From: an uncultured Planococcus sp.
Lineage (GTDB): Bacteria > Bacillota > Bacilli > Bacillales_A > Planococcaceae
Assembly (NCBI GenBank): GCA_947502505.1
Contig: CANNAE010000003.1
Location: 62,001-126,000, forward strand
Direction: 5' to 3'
DNA length: 64,000 nucleotides
Part shown: positions 43,692 to 51,903 of the stretch, one piece after another
Layout of the letters: every line of letters begins with the position of its first letter
How positions within the stretch are numbered: position 1 is the stretch's first letter
Position numbers and translations under genes: made by a program
The notes under the pieces: generated by a model
Database searches by the model: none
Told to the model about the DNA's origin: nothing
The model's input: the letters and a program-made list of their open reading frames with translations, nothing else

Positions 43692-44249
43692 TTGAAAAAG
43701 AAAAATATTCTACTTTTTTTAAGCATTGTCCTATTCCTAACTTTATTTATAGGTGCTAGCGGTTATGTGTATCCTTTTTCACCCATCGGCTACACAAAAT
43801 CTGTCACCGTTCAGCATGGTTTTACGGATAAATACGATAGAAAATTTGAAGAAATAGAAAGTATGCTCAATAATGCAAATTCGGATGATATTTTTCTAGA
43901 TCAATTAGAAGTTACTTTAGAGACAGTAGATTTAAACTGGCTACGGTCAAATGAGATACAAAAAGTGAATCTAAATCAATTGCAAAAAATGGAATTGGAA
44001 GCTCAAGATCAATACCAAGGAAATTTAGAATTATCGAGAGTGTATGAAAATATTGACGCGAACTCTTTGCAATACTTAAACGCTTTAACAGATTTTTTTA
44101 AGAAAGTGGAGGATGAACTACAAAAAATTATATACTCTGAATTAAGCTCACGGTCTAACATCGAAGAGAAAGTGTCTCATTTACCGTCAAACTATTACAT
44201 GATCCTTGTTAACTTGGAACGTTTGGTTGAAGAGTACCAAAAAAATTAA
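43692..44249 (+). CDS. Hypothetical secreted or membrane-anchored protein
   Basis: 185 residues: hydrophobic N terminus (NILLFLSIVLFLTLFIGASG) then an acidic, helical extracytoplasmic domain (about 45-185). TTG 43692 is supported by GGAGTGAG upstream. AT-rich codons unlike its neighbours suggest acquisition. No family recognised. Confidence 0.6.
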   Translation: MKKKNILLFLSIVLFLTLFIGASGYVYPFSPIGYTKSVTVQHGFTDKYDRKFEEIESMLNNANSDDIFLDQLEVTLETVDLNWLRSNEIQKVNLNQLQKMELEAQDQYQGNLELSRVYENIDANSLQYLNALTDFFKKVEDELQKIIYSELSSRSNIEEKVSHLPSNYYMILVNLERLVEEYQKN

Positions 44250-44485
44250 AGGGCTTGTCATAAAATTGAGCCATGTGTTTGGTATTCGTCTGGATTCATG
44301 GTTTTTAATGATTCTCCACTAACTATCGGGATGTTCGAACAGGAGCAATGAAACTCCATACAAGATAAGGATTTACTTGTTTACACATACTTATTGGCGG
44401 TCTCGAACAAAGCGACCGTTTTATCTTTCGCTCCTGTCACCATCAATTCTAAACAATCCAGGTCGTACACAACGATATACATCAC

Positions 44486-44529
44486 AAAATGCCACATCCG
44501 CTGAATGAATACTGCGGATGTGGCATTTT
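44486..44529. terminator. Perfect hairpin downstream of the monooxygenase gene
   Basis: A 16-bp stem AAAATGCCACATCCGC / GCGGATGTGGCATTTT with a 12-base loop, 17 bases beyond the monooxygenase stop at 44546. The gap 44250-44485 has only a short minus-strand frame (about 44389-44487, ending AKDKTVALFETANKYV) that may be a gene remnant. Confidence 0.75.
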
Positions 44530-44545
44530 GATTTCTTCGTCTATC

Positions 44546-46075
44546 TTATTTCGCTCCAAACGCCTCGATTTCAAAAGCCTCCAAATACATATTCAGTACC
44601 CGGACCCATTGCTTGTCGGTCGCAAGTGCCACGTGGCCATCTGGCCGGATCAGGTACATGGCGTCTTGCTTGAATCCAGCGTTTTTCATTTTAGCTTCCC
44701 AAGGGAACTCGTGGAGCTCGAGCGACTGCGATTGGGCAAATTCGGTGAGCTCAGGCTTTGCTTTGCCGTATACATGGATTTGCCAATCGACCGAGTGCAG
44801 CGGGGCGAAGTTATCGCTGTTTTTGGTTTCCACCCACGGCAAGCGCATGCCGGCGAACACTTTGCCGGCTTTGCCTTTACTCAGGAGGCTGCTTCGGTAA
44901 TTGATATGGATTTGTGATAAGACCTTGAATGCATTTTTGGATGCGAAGGGAAATTTGAATACGGACGGCAAGACGTAAGGTACGGCGTATTCTCGGAGTA
45001 AAGTCCCAGGCAGTTTTTGATTGACGATGGTTTGGAATGCCTTGTCGGTCGTTGAGATCAAGCGGCGCGCAAAGGCGATGCGTTCTTGTTCGTAGGTGCC
45101 GAGTATTTTGGCGTCGGCTTTTCCTTGAACGACCGCCGCGAGTTTCCAGCCGAGGTTGATGGCGTCCCCAATTCCAGTATTCATGCCTTGTCCGCCGGTC
45201 GGGCTGTGCAAATGGCCAGCGTCGCCCAGGATGAAAATATGCCCTTTGGCGAATCGCTCGCTGACGCGGTTGTGGACCCGGTAGGTGGAAAACCAATTGA
45301 CCTTGGCTGCCGTCACGCGGATTTTGTTTTCGATGTATTCGTTGACTTCGCTATAGGCGACATCGGTGCGTTCGTTGAATTCCTCGGGCACGATGCCGAG
45401 TATACGTTTCGTGTAGGCGTTGCGGACGTTCATATAAAGCATGAAGCCGTCATTGTCCATGTACATGTCCATCTTTTCCATATCGTCGACCGGCTCTGCG
45501 GTTTCGATATCAGCGACAAAGAATAATTGCTTGTAGGTGCCGCCGGGGAAGTCGAGCCCGAGACTTTTTCGGACCATGCTTCCGGCGCCGTCGCATCCGC
45601 ATAGGTAAGCGAATTCCACAGTTTCTTCCGGATGCCCTTGTTGCTGCAAGACGGTTTTTACGCCTTGCCCTGAATCTTCAAATGACAGCAGGGAGGTGTT
45701 CCATTCCACTTCGACGCCGATCTTGTTTAATTCGTCGACGAGAATTTCTTCGTGCTCGTCTTGCGGCAAACTTAAGATGAACGGGAACGGGCTCAGCCCT
45801 TTGCCGAGTTCGTGGAATTTCACTTCGGCCCGTACTTGTTTGCCGTCGCTGACATCGAGCGATAAAATCGGATGTCCGCGCCTGATGTTGCGTTCGGCGA
45901 GTCCGAGTTGATCGTATTGTTCCAATATGCGCGCATGCACAGCGAGCGCACGCGAGGCGGTGCCGGTGCCTGCATTGCGATCGATGATGCGAAACGGCAC
46001 GCCTTGACGCGCCAGGCTATAGGCCAGAGCCAAGCCAGTGGGACCTGCTCCGACGATTAAAATTTGTGGGTTCAT
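44546..46075 (-). CDS. FAD-dependent aromatic monooxygenase (PheA/TfdB type)
   Basis: 509 residues. Rossmann FAD motif GAGPTGLALAYSLARQG is at 7-23, with GCDGAGSMVRK at about 165. The second FAD motif is GDAGHLHSPTGGQGMNTGIGDA at about 290, in two parts. A thioredoxin-like C-terminal domain (about 380-509) follows. It hydroxylates an aromatic or polyketide-like substrate with NAD(P)H and O2; substrate unknown. SD AGGAGG. Two decayed copies of its 3' end lie at 39357-39742 and 41588-41650. Confidence 0.9.
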   Translation of the reverse strand: MNPQILIVGAGPTGLALAYSLARQGVPFRIIDRNAGTGTASRALAVHARILEQYDQLGLAERNIRRGHPILSLDVSDGKQVRAEVKFHELGKGLSPFPFILSLPQDEHEEILVDELNKIGVEVEWNTSLLSFEDSGQGVKTVLQQQGHPEETVEFAYLCGCDGAGSMVRKSLGLDFPGGTYKQLFFVADIETAEPVDDMEKMDMYMDNDGFMLYMNVRNAYTKRILGIVPEEFNERTDVAYSEVNEYIENKIRVTAAKVNWFSTYRVHNRVSERFAKGHIFILGDAGHLHSPTGGQGMNTGIGDAINLGWKLAAVVQGKADAKILGTYEQERIAFARRLISTTDKAFQTIVNQKLPGTLLREYAVPYVLPSVFKFPFASKNAFKVLSQIHINYRSSLLSKGKAGKVFAGMRLPWVETKNSDNFAPLHSVDWQIHVYGKAKPELTEFAQSQSLELHEFPWEAKMKNAGFKQDAMYLIRPDGHVALATDKQWVRVLNMYLEAFEIEAFGAK

Positions 46076-46256
46076 GATAGAGACCTCCTAATGAGTATCA
46101 CACCTGTCGTTCGGTTCCGTTTTAAGTGTCTTCTGAAATTAATTGTGAAAAAATTTGGAGCAGAACAAAGCACGTGATACCGAACGAAAAAACCTTGTAC
46201 AGCTACTATATCCTTAATTGAGGGGTTTCAAGCATCAGCGAATAAACTGAATGCGA

Positions 46257-46306
46257 GAAAAGCGTATGCGGTGTTTCCCGAAGGAGACCGCATACGCTCG
46301 CTTTTG
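46257..46306 (-). terminator. Hairpin downstream of the short-chain dehydrogenase gene
   Basis: A 12-bp stem AGCGTATGCGGT / ACCGCATACGCT with an A tract on the left that becomes the T run on the minus strand. Confidence 0.65.
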
Positions 46307-46335
46307 TGTCTGGAGTATAGTTAATTCGATAAGGA

Positions 46336-47235
46336 TTAATTGCTGAAGTTGAAAGTGACGCCGGTCAGTTTTTCGGAAACGTCCCAGAGTTTCTGGCGGC
46401 TTGCCTCGTCATTTACTGCCGGGTCCGGTTTTTCCAAGGTCGGGTAGCCTCTACGCTGGCCTTTGCCGTCCGGCCCGACGTATTCGCCGCCAGTTAGGCT
46501 AGAGGCCGTTGCGGCGTAGACGGTCGGGAGCGCGCCCATCGTGGCAGGCTGTAAATAGCGGTTCATGAGTCCTTTGAAGATGCGCGGCATTTCCCGGCCG
46601 CCAATTTTGAACAGATTGGTCGAAGAAATCCCGGGATGGCAAGCCATGCTTTGTGTCGCTAGGCCATGTTGCTTGAGCCGATCATCGAGTTCTGTCGCAA
46701 ACATTAAATTCGCTAATTTGCTCTGGCCATAAAACTTCATCGCTTTATAGCCGTTCGAGCCGTCGAGGTTGTCAAAGTAAATCGCGGAATTCCGGTGCGC
46801 CAAACTGCTAAGCGTGACCACACGTGAATTCTCTGTCTGGAGCAGCAAAGGCAAGAGCCGTCCCGTCAAAGCGAAATGCCCAAGATGGTTGCTGCCGAAC
46901 TGCAGCTCAAAGCCGTCTTTTGTCTTCGCATAGGGCGGCGTCATGACACCGGCGTTGTTAACCAGCAAATCGAGTGAATCAAAGCGGCTAGTGAAGGTCT
47001 CTGCAAAAGCGCGTACGCTCTCCAGATCAGATAAGTCGAGCTGCATTACGTCTATAGTAGCTTCAGGAGATTCATCTAGAATTTCCTGTTTTGCTGCTTG
47101 TCCTTTGTCGAGATTGCGGACCGCCAAAATAATCCGTGCGCCTAGACGGGCGAAGGTTTTAGCCGTTTCCAGCCCCAGCCCACTATTGGCCCCCGTGATG
47201 ATGGCTGTTTTTCCTGTCATTGTATTAAATTCCAC
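46336..47235 (-). CDS. Short-chain dehydrogenase/reductase
   Basis: 299 residues of the retinol-dehydrogenase-like classical SDR group. TGANSGLGLET cofactor loop (about 13-23), NNAGV at about 92, catalytic Ser in LSSLAHR and YGQSK (Tyr-x-x-x-Lys) at about 170. The C-terminal part is long, as in the WW-oxidoreductase/RDH group. GTG 47235 has AGGAG eight bases upstream. Substrate unknown. Same direction as the monooxygenase but with a 260-bp gap and a hairpin, so probably separate. Confidence 0.88.
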   Translation of the reverse strand: MEFNTMTGKTAIITGANSGLGLETAKTFARLGARIILAVRNLDKGQAAKQEILDESPEATIDVMQLDLSDLESVRAFAETFTSRFDSLDLLVNNAGVMTPPYAKTKDGFELQFGSNHLGHFALTGRLLPLLLQTENSRVVTLSSLAHRNSAIYFDNLDGSNGYKAMKFYGQSKLANLMFATELDDRLKQHGLATQSMACHPGISSTNLFKIGGREMPRIFKGLMNRYLQPATMGALPTVYAATASSLTGGEYVGPDGKGQRRGYPTLEKPDPAVNDEASRQKLWDVSEKLTGVTFNFSN

Positions 47236-47279
47236 AAGCTCAGCTCCTAGTATTAGTTTCTATCTATCTGTACCCTTAT

Positions 47280-47434
47280 GTCCCTGTGCACGAAACAATT
47301 CTAAACGATTCTGACAATACACGACAATTTATGAAACATGCATTTTATCTTCTCCCGGATCAGCTGTTCTGGGAGGTGTTTTCCTGTTTATGCAGCTTTA
47401 TAAATTGTGTATGAATTGTGCGGTGCACAGGGAC
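47280..47434. repeat. Inverted pair of 21-bp element D half-repeats
   Basis: A forward half-repeat (GTCCCTGTGCACG...AACAATT, 47280-47300) and a reverse one (AATTGTGCGG...CACAGGGAC, 47414-47434) flank 113 bp. A terminator-like hairpin (CTCCCGGA / TTCTGGGAG, about 47357-47378) with a T run lies between. This differs from the direct-repeat pairs further right. The surrounding gap is 47236-47548. Confidence 0.8.
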
Positions 47435-47548
47435 AAAACCGGGAACAAAACCGTACCCTCTTTTTTCCCGTTTCCCGCAGACGAACCGCCCGAAATAAGG
47501 TAGCATTGGAAAGGCAGTGAACATTTAGTGAATAGGGGGAGTTAGAAA

Positions 47549-47563
47549 GTGAAAGCGATTACA
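47549..47563 (+). promoter_or_regulatory. cre-like catabolite control site overlapping the atoE start codon
   Basis: GTGAAAGCGATTACA matches the CcpA consensus WTGNAARCGNWWWCA at 14 of 15 positions. It begins at the GTG start codon, so bound CcpA would block transcription or elongation of atoE. Regulation is inferred from the match. Confidence 0.5.
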
Positions 47564-48868
47564 CGTTTTTCGAACAACTTAATGGAGCGCTATTTGCCTG
47601 ACCCGTTTTTATTCGTCATTATCTTGACGGTAGCCGTGTTCGGTTTGGGCTTAGGCTTAACGGATTCGTCGCCTGTTCAGATGGTAGCGTTCTGGGGTGA
47701 GGGCTTTTGGGCGCTATTGGCGTTCTCGATGCAGATGGTATTAGTGCTGGTCACGGGCTTTGTGTTGGCGAGCAGCCCGATTTTCAAGAAAGGGCTCGGT
47801 AAGCTTGCGAGTTTTGCGAAATCGCCGGGCAGTGCCATTTTGTGGGTGACGATTGTGTCGCTTGCGGCGAGCTGGATCAACTGGGGCTTCGGCTTGGTTA
47901 TCGGGGCTTTGTTCGCGAAAGAATTGGCGAAGCGCGTCGAAAATGTCGATTACCGCTTATTGATTGCGAGTGCGTATTCCGGATTTTTAATTTGGCACGC
48001 TGGCTTTTCGGGGTCGATTCCGTTATCAATCGCGACAGAGGGGCATCCGTTTGCTGATGCAATCGGCATCATTCCCACATCAGAAACAATTTTCTCGAGT
48101 TATAATTTAATCATCATCGCGGCGTTATTGGTCATCGTGCCGTTATTGAACCGCTTGATGATGCCGAAAAAAGAAGACACGGTGACTGTCGACCCACAGG
48201 TGCTGGTCGACCCGCCGGTTGAAGAACTGCCGTCAAAAGGGAACATGACCCCAGCGGAGCGACTGGAGAACAGCTGGATCTTGTCCATGGTCATCGGGGC
48301 ATTAGGTATTGCATTTATCATTTATTATTTCGTCAACAACGGGTTTGCGTTAACGCTCGATTTGGTCAACTTCATGTTCTTGTTCCTCGGCATCCTGTTC
48401 CACGGGACGCCGCGCAAGTATTTGAGCGCTGTTCAGGAAGCGGTCAAAGGGGCAGGCGCCATCATCGTCCAGTTCCCGTTTTACGCAGGCATCATGGGCA
48501 TGATGACAGCATCAGGACTCGCGGCAGTCATTTCGGAAGCCTTCGTCAGCGTTTCGACGGCGGAGACCTTCCCGTTATTCGCGTTCTTAAGCGCTGGGCT
48601 CGTGAACTTCTTCGTGCCTTCTGGTGGCGGCCAATGGGCAGTACAAGCGCCGATCATGCTTGATGCGGCGGAAATGCTTGGCAGTGAGCCAGCAAAAGTC
48701 GCTATGGCCGTTGCATGGGGCGACGCTTGGACGAACATGATCCAGCCGTTCTGGGCGCTGCCGGCACTGGCCATCGCTGGGCTCAAAGCGAAAGACATCA
48801 TGGGCTTTTGTGTCATCGTATTAGTCGTGAGCGGCGTCGTGATCGGATTAGGCTTATTGTTCTTATAA
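47549..48868 (+). CDS. atoE: Short-chain fatty acid transporter AtoE
   Basis: 439 residues, about eleven hydrophobic segments. AtoE-family stretches are MERYLPDPFLFVIILT near the N terminus, SWINWGFGLVIGALFAKELAKR, SGFLIWHAGFSGSIPLSIAT, FFVPSGGGQWAVQAPI and AWGDAWTNMIQPFWALPALAIAG (shown in parts). It imports short-chain fatty acids such as acetoacetate or butyrate across the cytoplasmic membrane. GTG 47549 follows GGGGGAG. No ato catabolic genes are adjacent. A cre-like site overlaps the start. Confidence 0.92.
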   Translation: MKAITRFSNNLMERYLPDPFLFVIILTVAVFGLGLGLTDSSPVQMVAFWGEGFWALLAFSMQMVLVLVTGFVLASSPIFKKGLGKLASFAKSPGSAILWVTIVSLAASWINWGFGLVIGALFAKELAKRVENVDYRLLIASAYSGFLIWHAGFSGSIPLSIATEGHPFADAIGIIPTSETIFSSYNLIIIAALLVIVPLLNRLMMPKKEDTVTVDPQVLVDPPVEELPSKGNMTPAERLENSWILSMVIGALGIAFIIYYFVNNGFALTLDLVNFMFLFLGILFHGTPRKYLSAVQEAVKGAGAIIVQFPFYAGIMGMMTASGLAAVISEAFVSVSTAETFPLFAFLSAGLVNFFVPSGGGQWAVQAPIMLDAAEMLGSEPAKVAMAVAWGDAWTNMIQPFWALPALAIAGLKAKDIMGFCVIVLVVSGVVIGLGLLFL

Positions 48869-48878
48869 TGAAAAACGG

Positions 48879-48928
48879 GCGATCTTGTACCAGGCATAGA
48901 ACATGCTTTGTGCAAGATCGCTTTTTTT
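48879..48928 (+). terminator. Terminator of atoE
   Basis: Stem GCGATCTTG / CAAGATCGC with a 25-base loop, followed by seven T residues. Confidence 0.85.
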
Positions 48929-49016
48929 AATTAAGAGTGATGCGCAGAGACATAGGGTGAACGTGATAGAATAATAGGCAAGTAGCTAGATGAATTGAAA
49001 GGAATGAGATAGCCAA

Positions 49017-49475
49017 ATGAATAAAATGGTCGAACAAAAAATGAACGAAATGACAGACGTCTTCAACAGCTTGCCGAATTGCCGAGTGGAGACAAATGAA
49101 GAGGGACGGACCTTGATCCTGAGCGACAATCCGGTTCCGTGGAGTGACGCAGTCGAGAAGCGTGACGCGCAGTCAGCGTACAAAATCGGCTCGATTACGC
49201 CTCATAAAGCAGCACTTGGGCTTTATATTGATTTCCCGCACAATCTATTGGACATCGACCGGGTGGAAGACATCGTTGATCCCGAGATCACTTTGACCTA
49301 TTTTGAACCTGGCACGAAGACCTCAACCGCGAAAAGCTGGTGGCGGTTCCGGTCGGACGACAAATTCGACAGCATCCATATGGTGTTGAGAAAAACCGAG
49401 CTGGAGTTGTATGATTTTAAGAGAGATGATTGGGTTGGGTTGATGGAAGAGATTGTGGCTGTTCATCAGTCTTAA
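49017..49475 (+). CDS. Hypothetical protein
   Basis: 152 residues, soluble, acidic, mixed alpha/beta. It contains ITPHKAALGLYIDFPHNLLD and a tryptophan-rich strand (AKSWWRFRSDDKFD). The SD AAAGGA is unusually far (13 bases) from ATG 49017. No family recognised. Own terminator at 49484. Confidence 0.65.
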   Translation: MNKMVEQKMNEMTDVFNSLPNCRVETNEEGRTLILSDNPVPWSDAVEKRDAQSAYKIGSITPHKAALGLYIDFPHNLLDIDRVEDIVDPEITLTYFEPGTKTSTAKSWWRFRSDDKFDSIHMVLRKTELELYDFKRDDWVGLMEEIVAVHQS

Positions 49476-49483
49476 TAAATGAA

Positions 49484-49525
49484 AAAGCCGTATCCGACAA
49501 GTTCGTGCTTGTTGGATACGGCTTT
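49484..49525 (+). terminator. Terminator
   Basis: An 18-bp stem AAAGCCGTATCCGACAAG / CTTGTTGGATACGGCTTT with one G-T pair and a six-base loop. Confidence 0.85.
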
Positions 49526-49609
49526 CGTATGTTCGATTAAAATAAATGGCCCTTACCCGGTAGACATTCAACCAATTTTCCAGCGACTGCGGAATCCGCT
49601 ATAGGGGTG

Positions 49610-50164
49610 TTAAGTTTGCAACTCGGGCAAAGCTTTGTCTTTTTTCATAATCGAAAATCCACTCCAGGCGAATAGTGCAGAGGCGATATAGAAAATGCTC
49701 GATATCGTGAAAAAGTCCACTAAATAACCGGTGGCGATGACCGCTATGGCTGCGGCAATTGATGTCCAAATATGGTAATTACCGATTTCTTTTCCAGCGG
49801 TTTCTTTTAAGACGTGCCTCGCCAACACGGTTTTTTCGGAATTCTTTTGCACTGCCCCGAGCACTCCCATAAAGATTTGAAGAAGATAGACGTGCCATAT
49901 TTCATTTGCCAAAGGAAAGACGAGCAATAGTAGCGCCATTCCCCAGGAGTAGATGCTGAGCAGCACACGGTCGCCCGCTCGGTCAGCGATTTTGCCGATG
50001 AGCGGGTAGCAAATGGCAGCGGTCAACGCAAACAGCCCATAAGCCCAGCCGAACTGGGAGTAGGAATTTCCAACATTTCTGAGCATCAAGATGTAAAAAG
50101 GGAAGATCATGCTTGAGGCCATGACGATGGTTCCTTGATAGAAGATGAATCGTTTATAGTTCAT
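49610..50164 (-). CDS. Half-length MFS-type membrane protein
   Basis: 184 residues with six hydrophobic segments and the MFS loop 2-3 motif GKIADRAGDRVLLS, so it corresponds to one six-helix half of a major facilitator. It ends cleanly (KKDKALPELQT) with no second-half remnant downstream. Either it is a truncated transporter or it works as a dimer or partner of the FAD oxidoreductase, with which it overlaps by four bases (ATGA). Confidence 0.75.
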   Translation of the reverse strand: MNYKRFIFYQGTIVMASSMIFPFYILMLRNVGNSYSQFGWAYGLFALTAAICYPLIGKIADRAGDRVLLSIYSWGMALLLLVFPLANEIWHVYLLQIFMGVLGAVQKNSEKTVLARHVLKETAGKEIGNYHIWTSIAAAIAVIATGYLVDFFTISSIFYIASALFAWSGFSIMKKDKALPELQT

Positions 50165-51591
50165 TGTTTGTACTCCTCATAGAAAATATTCATAAACCGC
50201 TCGCTTGGATCGTACTCTTTTTTCAAGTCGAAAAACTCGCTTGTCCGTGGATAGGCTTCTGCCATTTGTTCTTTAGTAGGGTAGCCGAAATATGGCAAGT
50301 AATAGCTCCCGCCGTGGTCGAGCGTTACATCAATCATATTGCGGACGACCCTTCCGGTATCTTCTATGCCCTTTGCATCGGTTCCCTGATTGATCAGGAG
50401 GACCAGCGAGAACATATCGTCTTTCGCATAAGACAGCACTGCTTTTTCATTTTTTTCGACATAGCGAATGGTGATATTCAATAAGTTGAACTGGTCTTCA
50501 TCGATCAAAGTGTCTCTCAAGTCGTCAATATACGCTTCAAAATTTTCCACAGGTACAAAATATTCCTGGAGGACTTCGGTGTTTTCGGGATGGCTGTATT
50601 CCATGAATTCGGAATCCGACCGCATGACGTTGTTTCGCGAAATCAATTTCCCATCAATTGAAGCAGAATAGGTTTTCTGGGTATTCCAGAACACTTTTTT
50701 TCCTTGCTCATTCAGCCGGGCAAGCCCGAGGAAAAATTTCGGAACAGCAACCAAGGTCTCCTGTTTTAATTTCTGGGGCTCCATGGGAAGGTCTTCTTGC
50801 TCCGTTTCCTGATAATTGATGACGTACATGTCTTCCAAAAACGAGTCAGGAGATAAGGAAATTCGCGCTAAATGCATCTTCGTCTTTTCATCTGCTCTGA
50901 CGCTCTCGTTAAAATAATCACTGTATTCATCGTACTGAAGCGGTTCAGAATGTATTTCATACATTTCATCGTCCGTCAGCTTCAATGTCACGTCCAGAAT
51001 GACGCCGAATAATCCGTAGCCTCCAATAACTGCTTGGAACAGTTCAGGGTTTTGATTCGAACTGAGTATCAGGATCTCGCCGTTTGCATCCAGCAGGCGA
51101 AGTGATTCGACGGTGTCGATCAAGCTGCCTTGCCGGATATCAAGGCCGTGTGCATTGACGCTTAATGAGCCGCCGATAGTAAAAATGTTTTGGGACTGAC
51201 TGACTTTCAAAGCCAGCCCATATGGATTGATATAGTCTTGAATGTCACTCCAAGTCGCTCCGCTTTGGATTGTTATGGTTTTTTCTTGTGCGTCGAATCT
51301 CAGAATTTTATTGTATGGTTTCATATCCAGCAAGATGCCGTCGGGATACACCGTATGTCCACCTTGGCTGTGCTGCATGCCGGCAATCGCGATTGAATCT
51401 CCTTGTGAATTGGCATCGAGGACCACTTGCTGAATTTCGGCCGTGCTATCGGTCGCTTTTATCGCTTTCATTTTGACTGGCAGCAAGCGGCTTTGGTCTT
51501 CTGCTATCGGTTCGGCAGATTGTTCAGTGACATAAAAAATCGATAGGAATAAGAAAGTGATGTAAATAAAGAGCATCAAATAGCGTTTCAT
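50161..51591 (-). CDS. Membrane-anchored FAD-binding oxidoreductase
   Basis: 476 residues. One N-terminal hydrophobic anchor (about 5-22) and then an FAD_binding_4 (PCMH-type) domain: GDSIAIAGMQHSQGGHT, YPDGILLDM, the FTIGGSLSVNAHGLDIRQG loop and SLRLLDANGEILILSS. The C-terminal region resembles D-arabinono-lactone oxidase-type enzymes. Probably acts on the outer face of the membrane; substrate unknown. First gene of a two-gene leftward operon with the half-MFS protein. Confidence 0.85.
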   Translation of the reverse strand: MKRYLMLFIYITFLFLSIFYVTEQSAEPIAEDQSRLLPVKMKAIKATDSTAEIQQVVLDANSQGDSIAIAGMQHSQGGHTVYPDGILLDMKPYNKILRFDAQEKTITIQSGATWSDIQDYINPYGLALKVSQSQNIFTIGGSLSVNAHGLDIRQGSLIDTVESLRLLDANGEILILSSNQNPELFQAVIGGYGLFGVILDVTLKLTDDEMYEIHSEPLQYDEYSDYFNESVRADEKTKMHLARISLSPDSFLEDMYVINYQETEQEDLPMEPQKLKQETLVAVPKFFLGLARLNEQGKKVFWNTQKTYSASIDGKLISRNNVMRSDSEFMEYSHPENTEVLQEYFVPVENFEAYIDDLRDTLIDEDQFNLLNITIRYVEKNEKAVLSYAKDDMFSLVLLINQGTDAKGIEDTGRVVRNMIDVTLDHGGSYYLPYFGYPTKEQMAEAYPRTSEFFDLKKEYDPSERFMNIFYEEYKQ

Positions 51592-51903
51592 AATGGGTTT
51601 TATGCACTTCCTTCTGGTCCGGTATACAGCTGCTTTTGTTTTTACAATACCAAAGCTTTCTGGAAAATACTATGTTATTCGATATCTTATATATTCGGTA
51701 AACACCAACTAAACGGCAGGTGAATAACTAATTGTTAAACTCAAGAAATGAAAGATGCTTGATGAGTTTTTTTAGCTTTTCGTAAATCGTTTTAGCTTCC
51801 TCGCGCGCAGGGAAGAGGTTTAAAGTGACTGGTAAGCTTCTTTTATCCTTTATGATCGGTTCTTTAGTAAAATATGAACTACCAAAGAAATGAGGCATAG
51901 CTA

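Noticed and set aside
43577..43759. Plus-strand 60-codon frame
   Set aside because: It overlaps the TTG-started 185-residue gene in another frame and has no SD.
51728..51898. Minus-strand 56-codon frame starting MPHFFGSSYF
   Set aside because: Its composition is protein-like, but there is no SD, and its start lies against the divergent gene at 51904. Kept only as a remark in that gene's entry.
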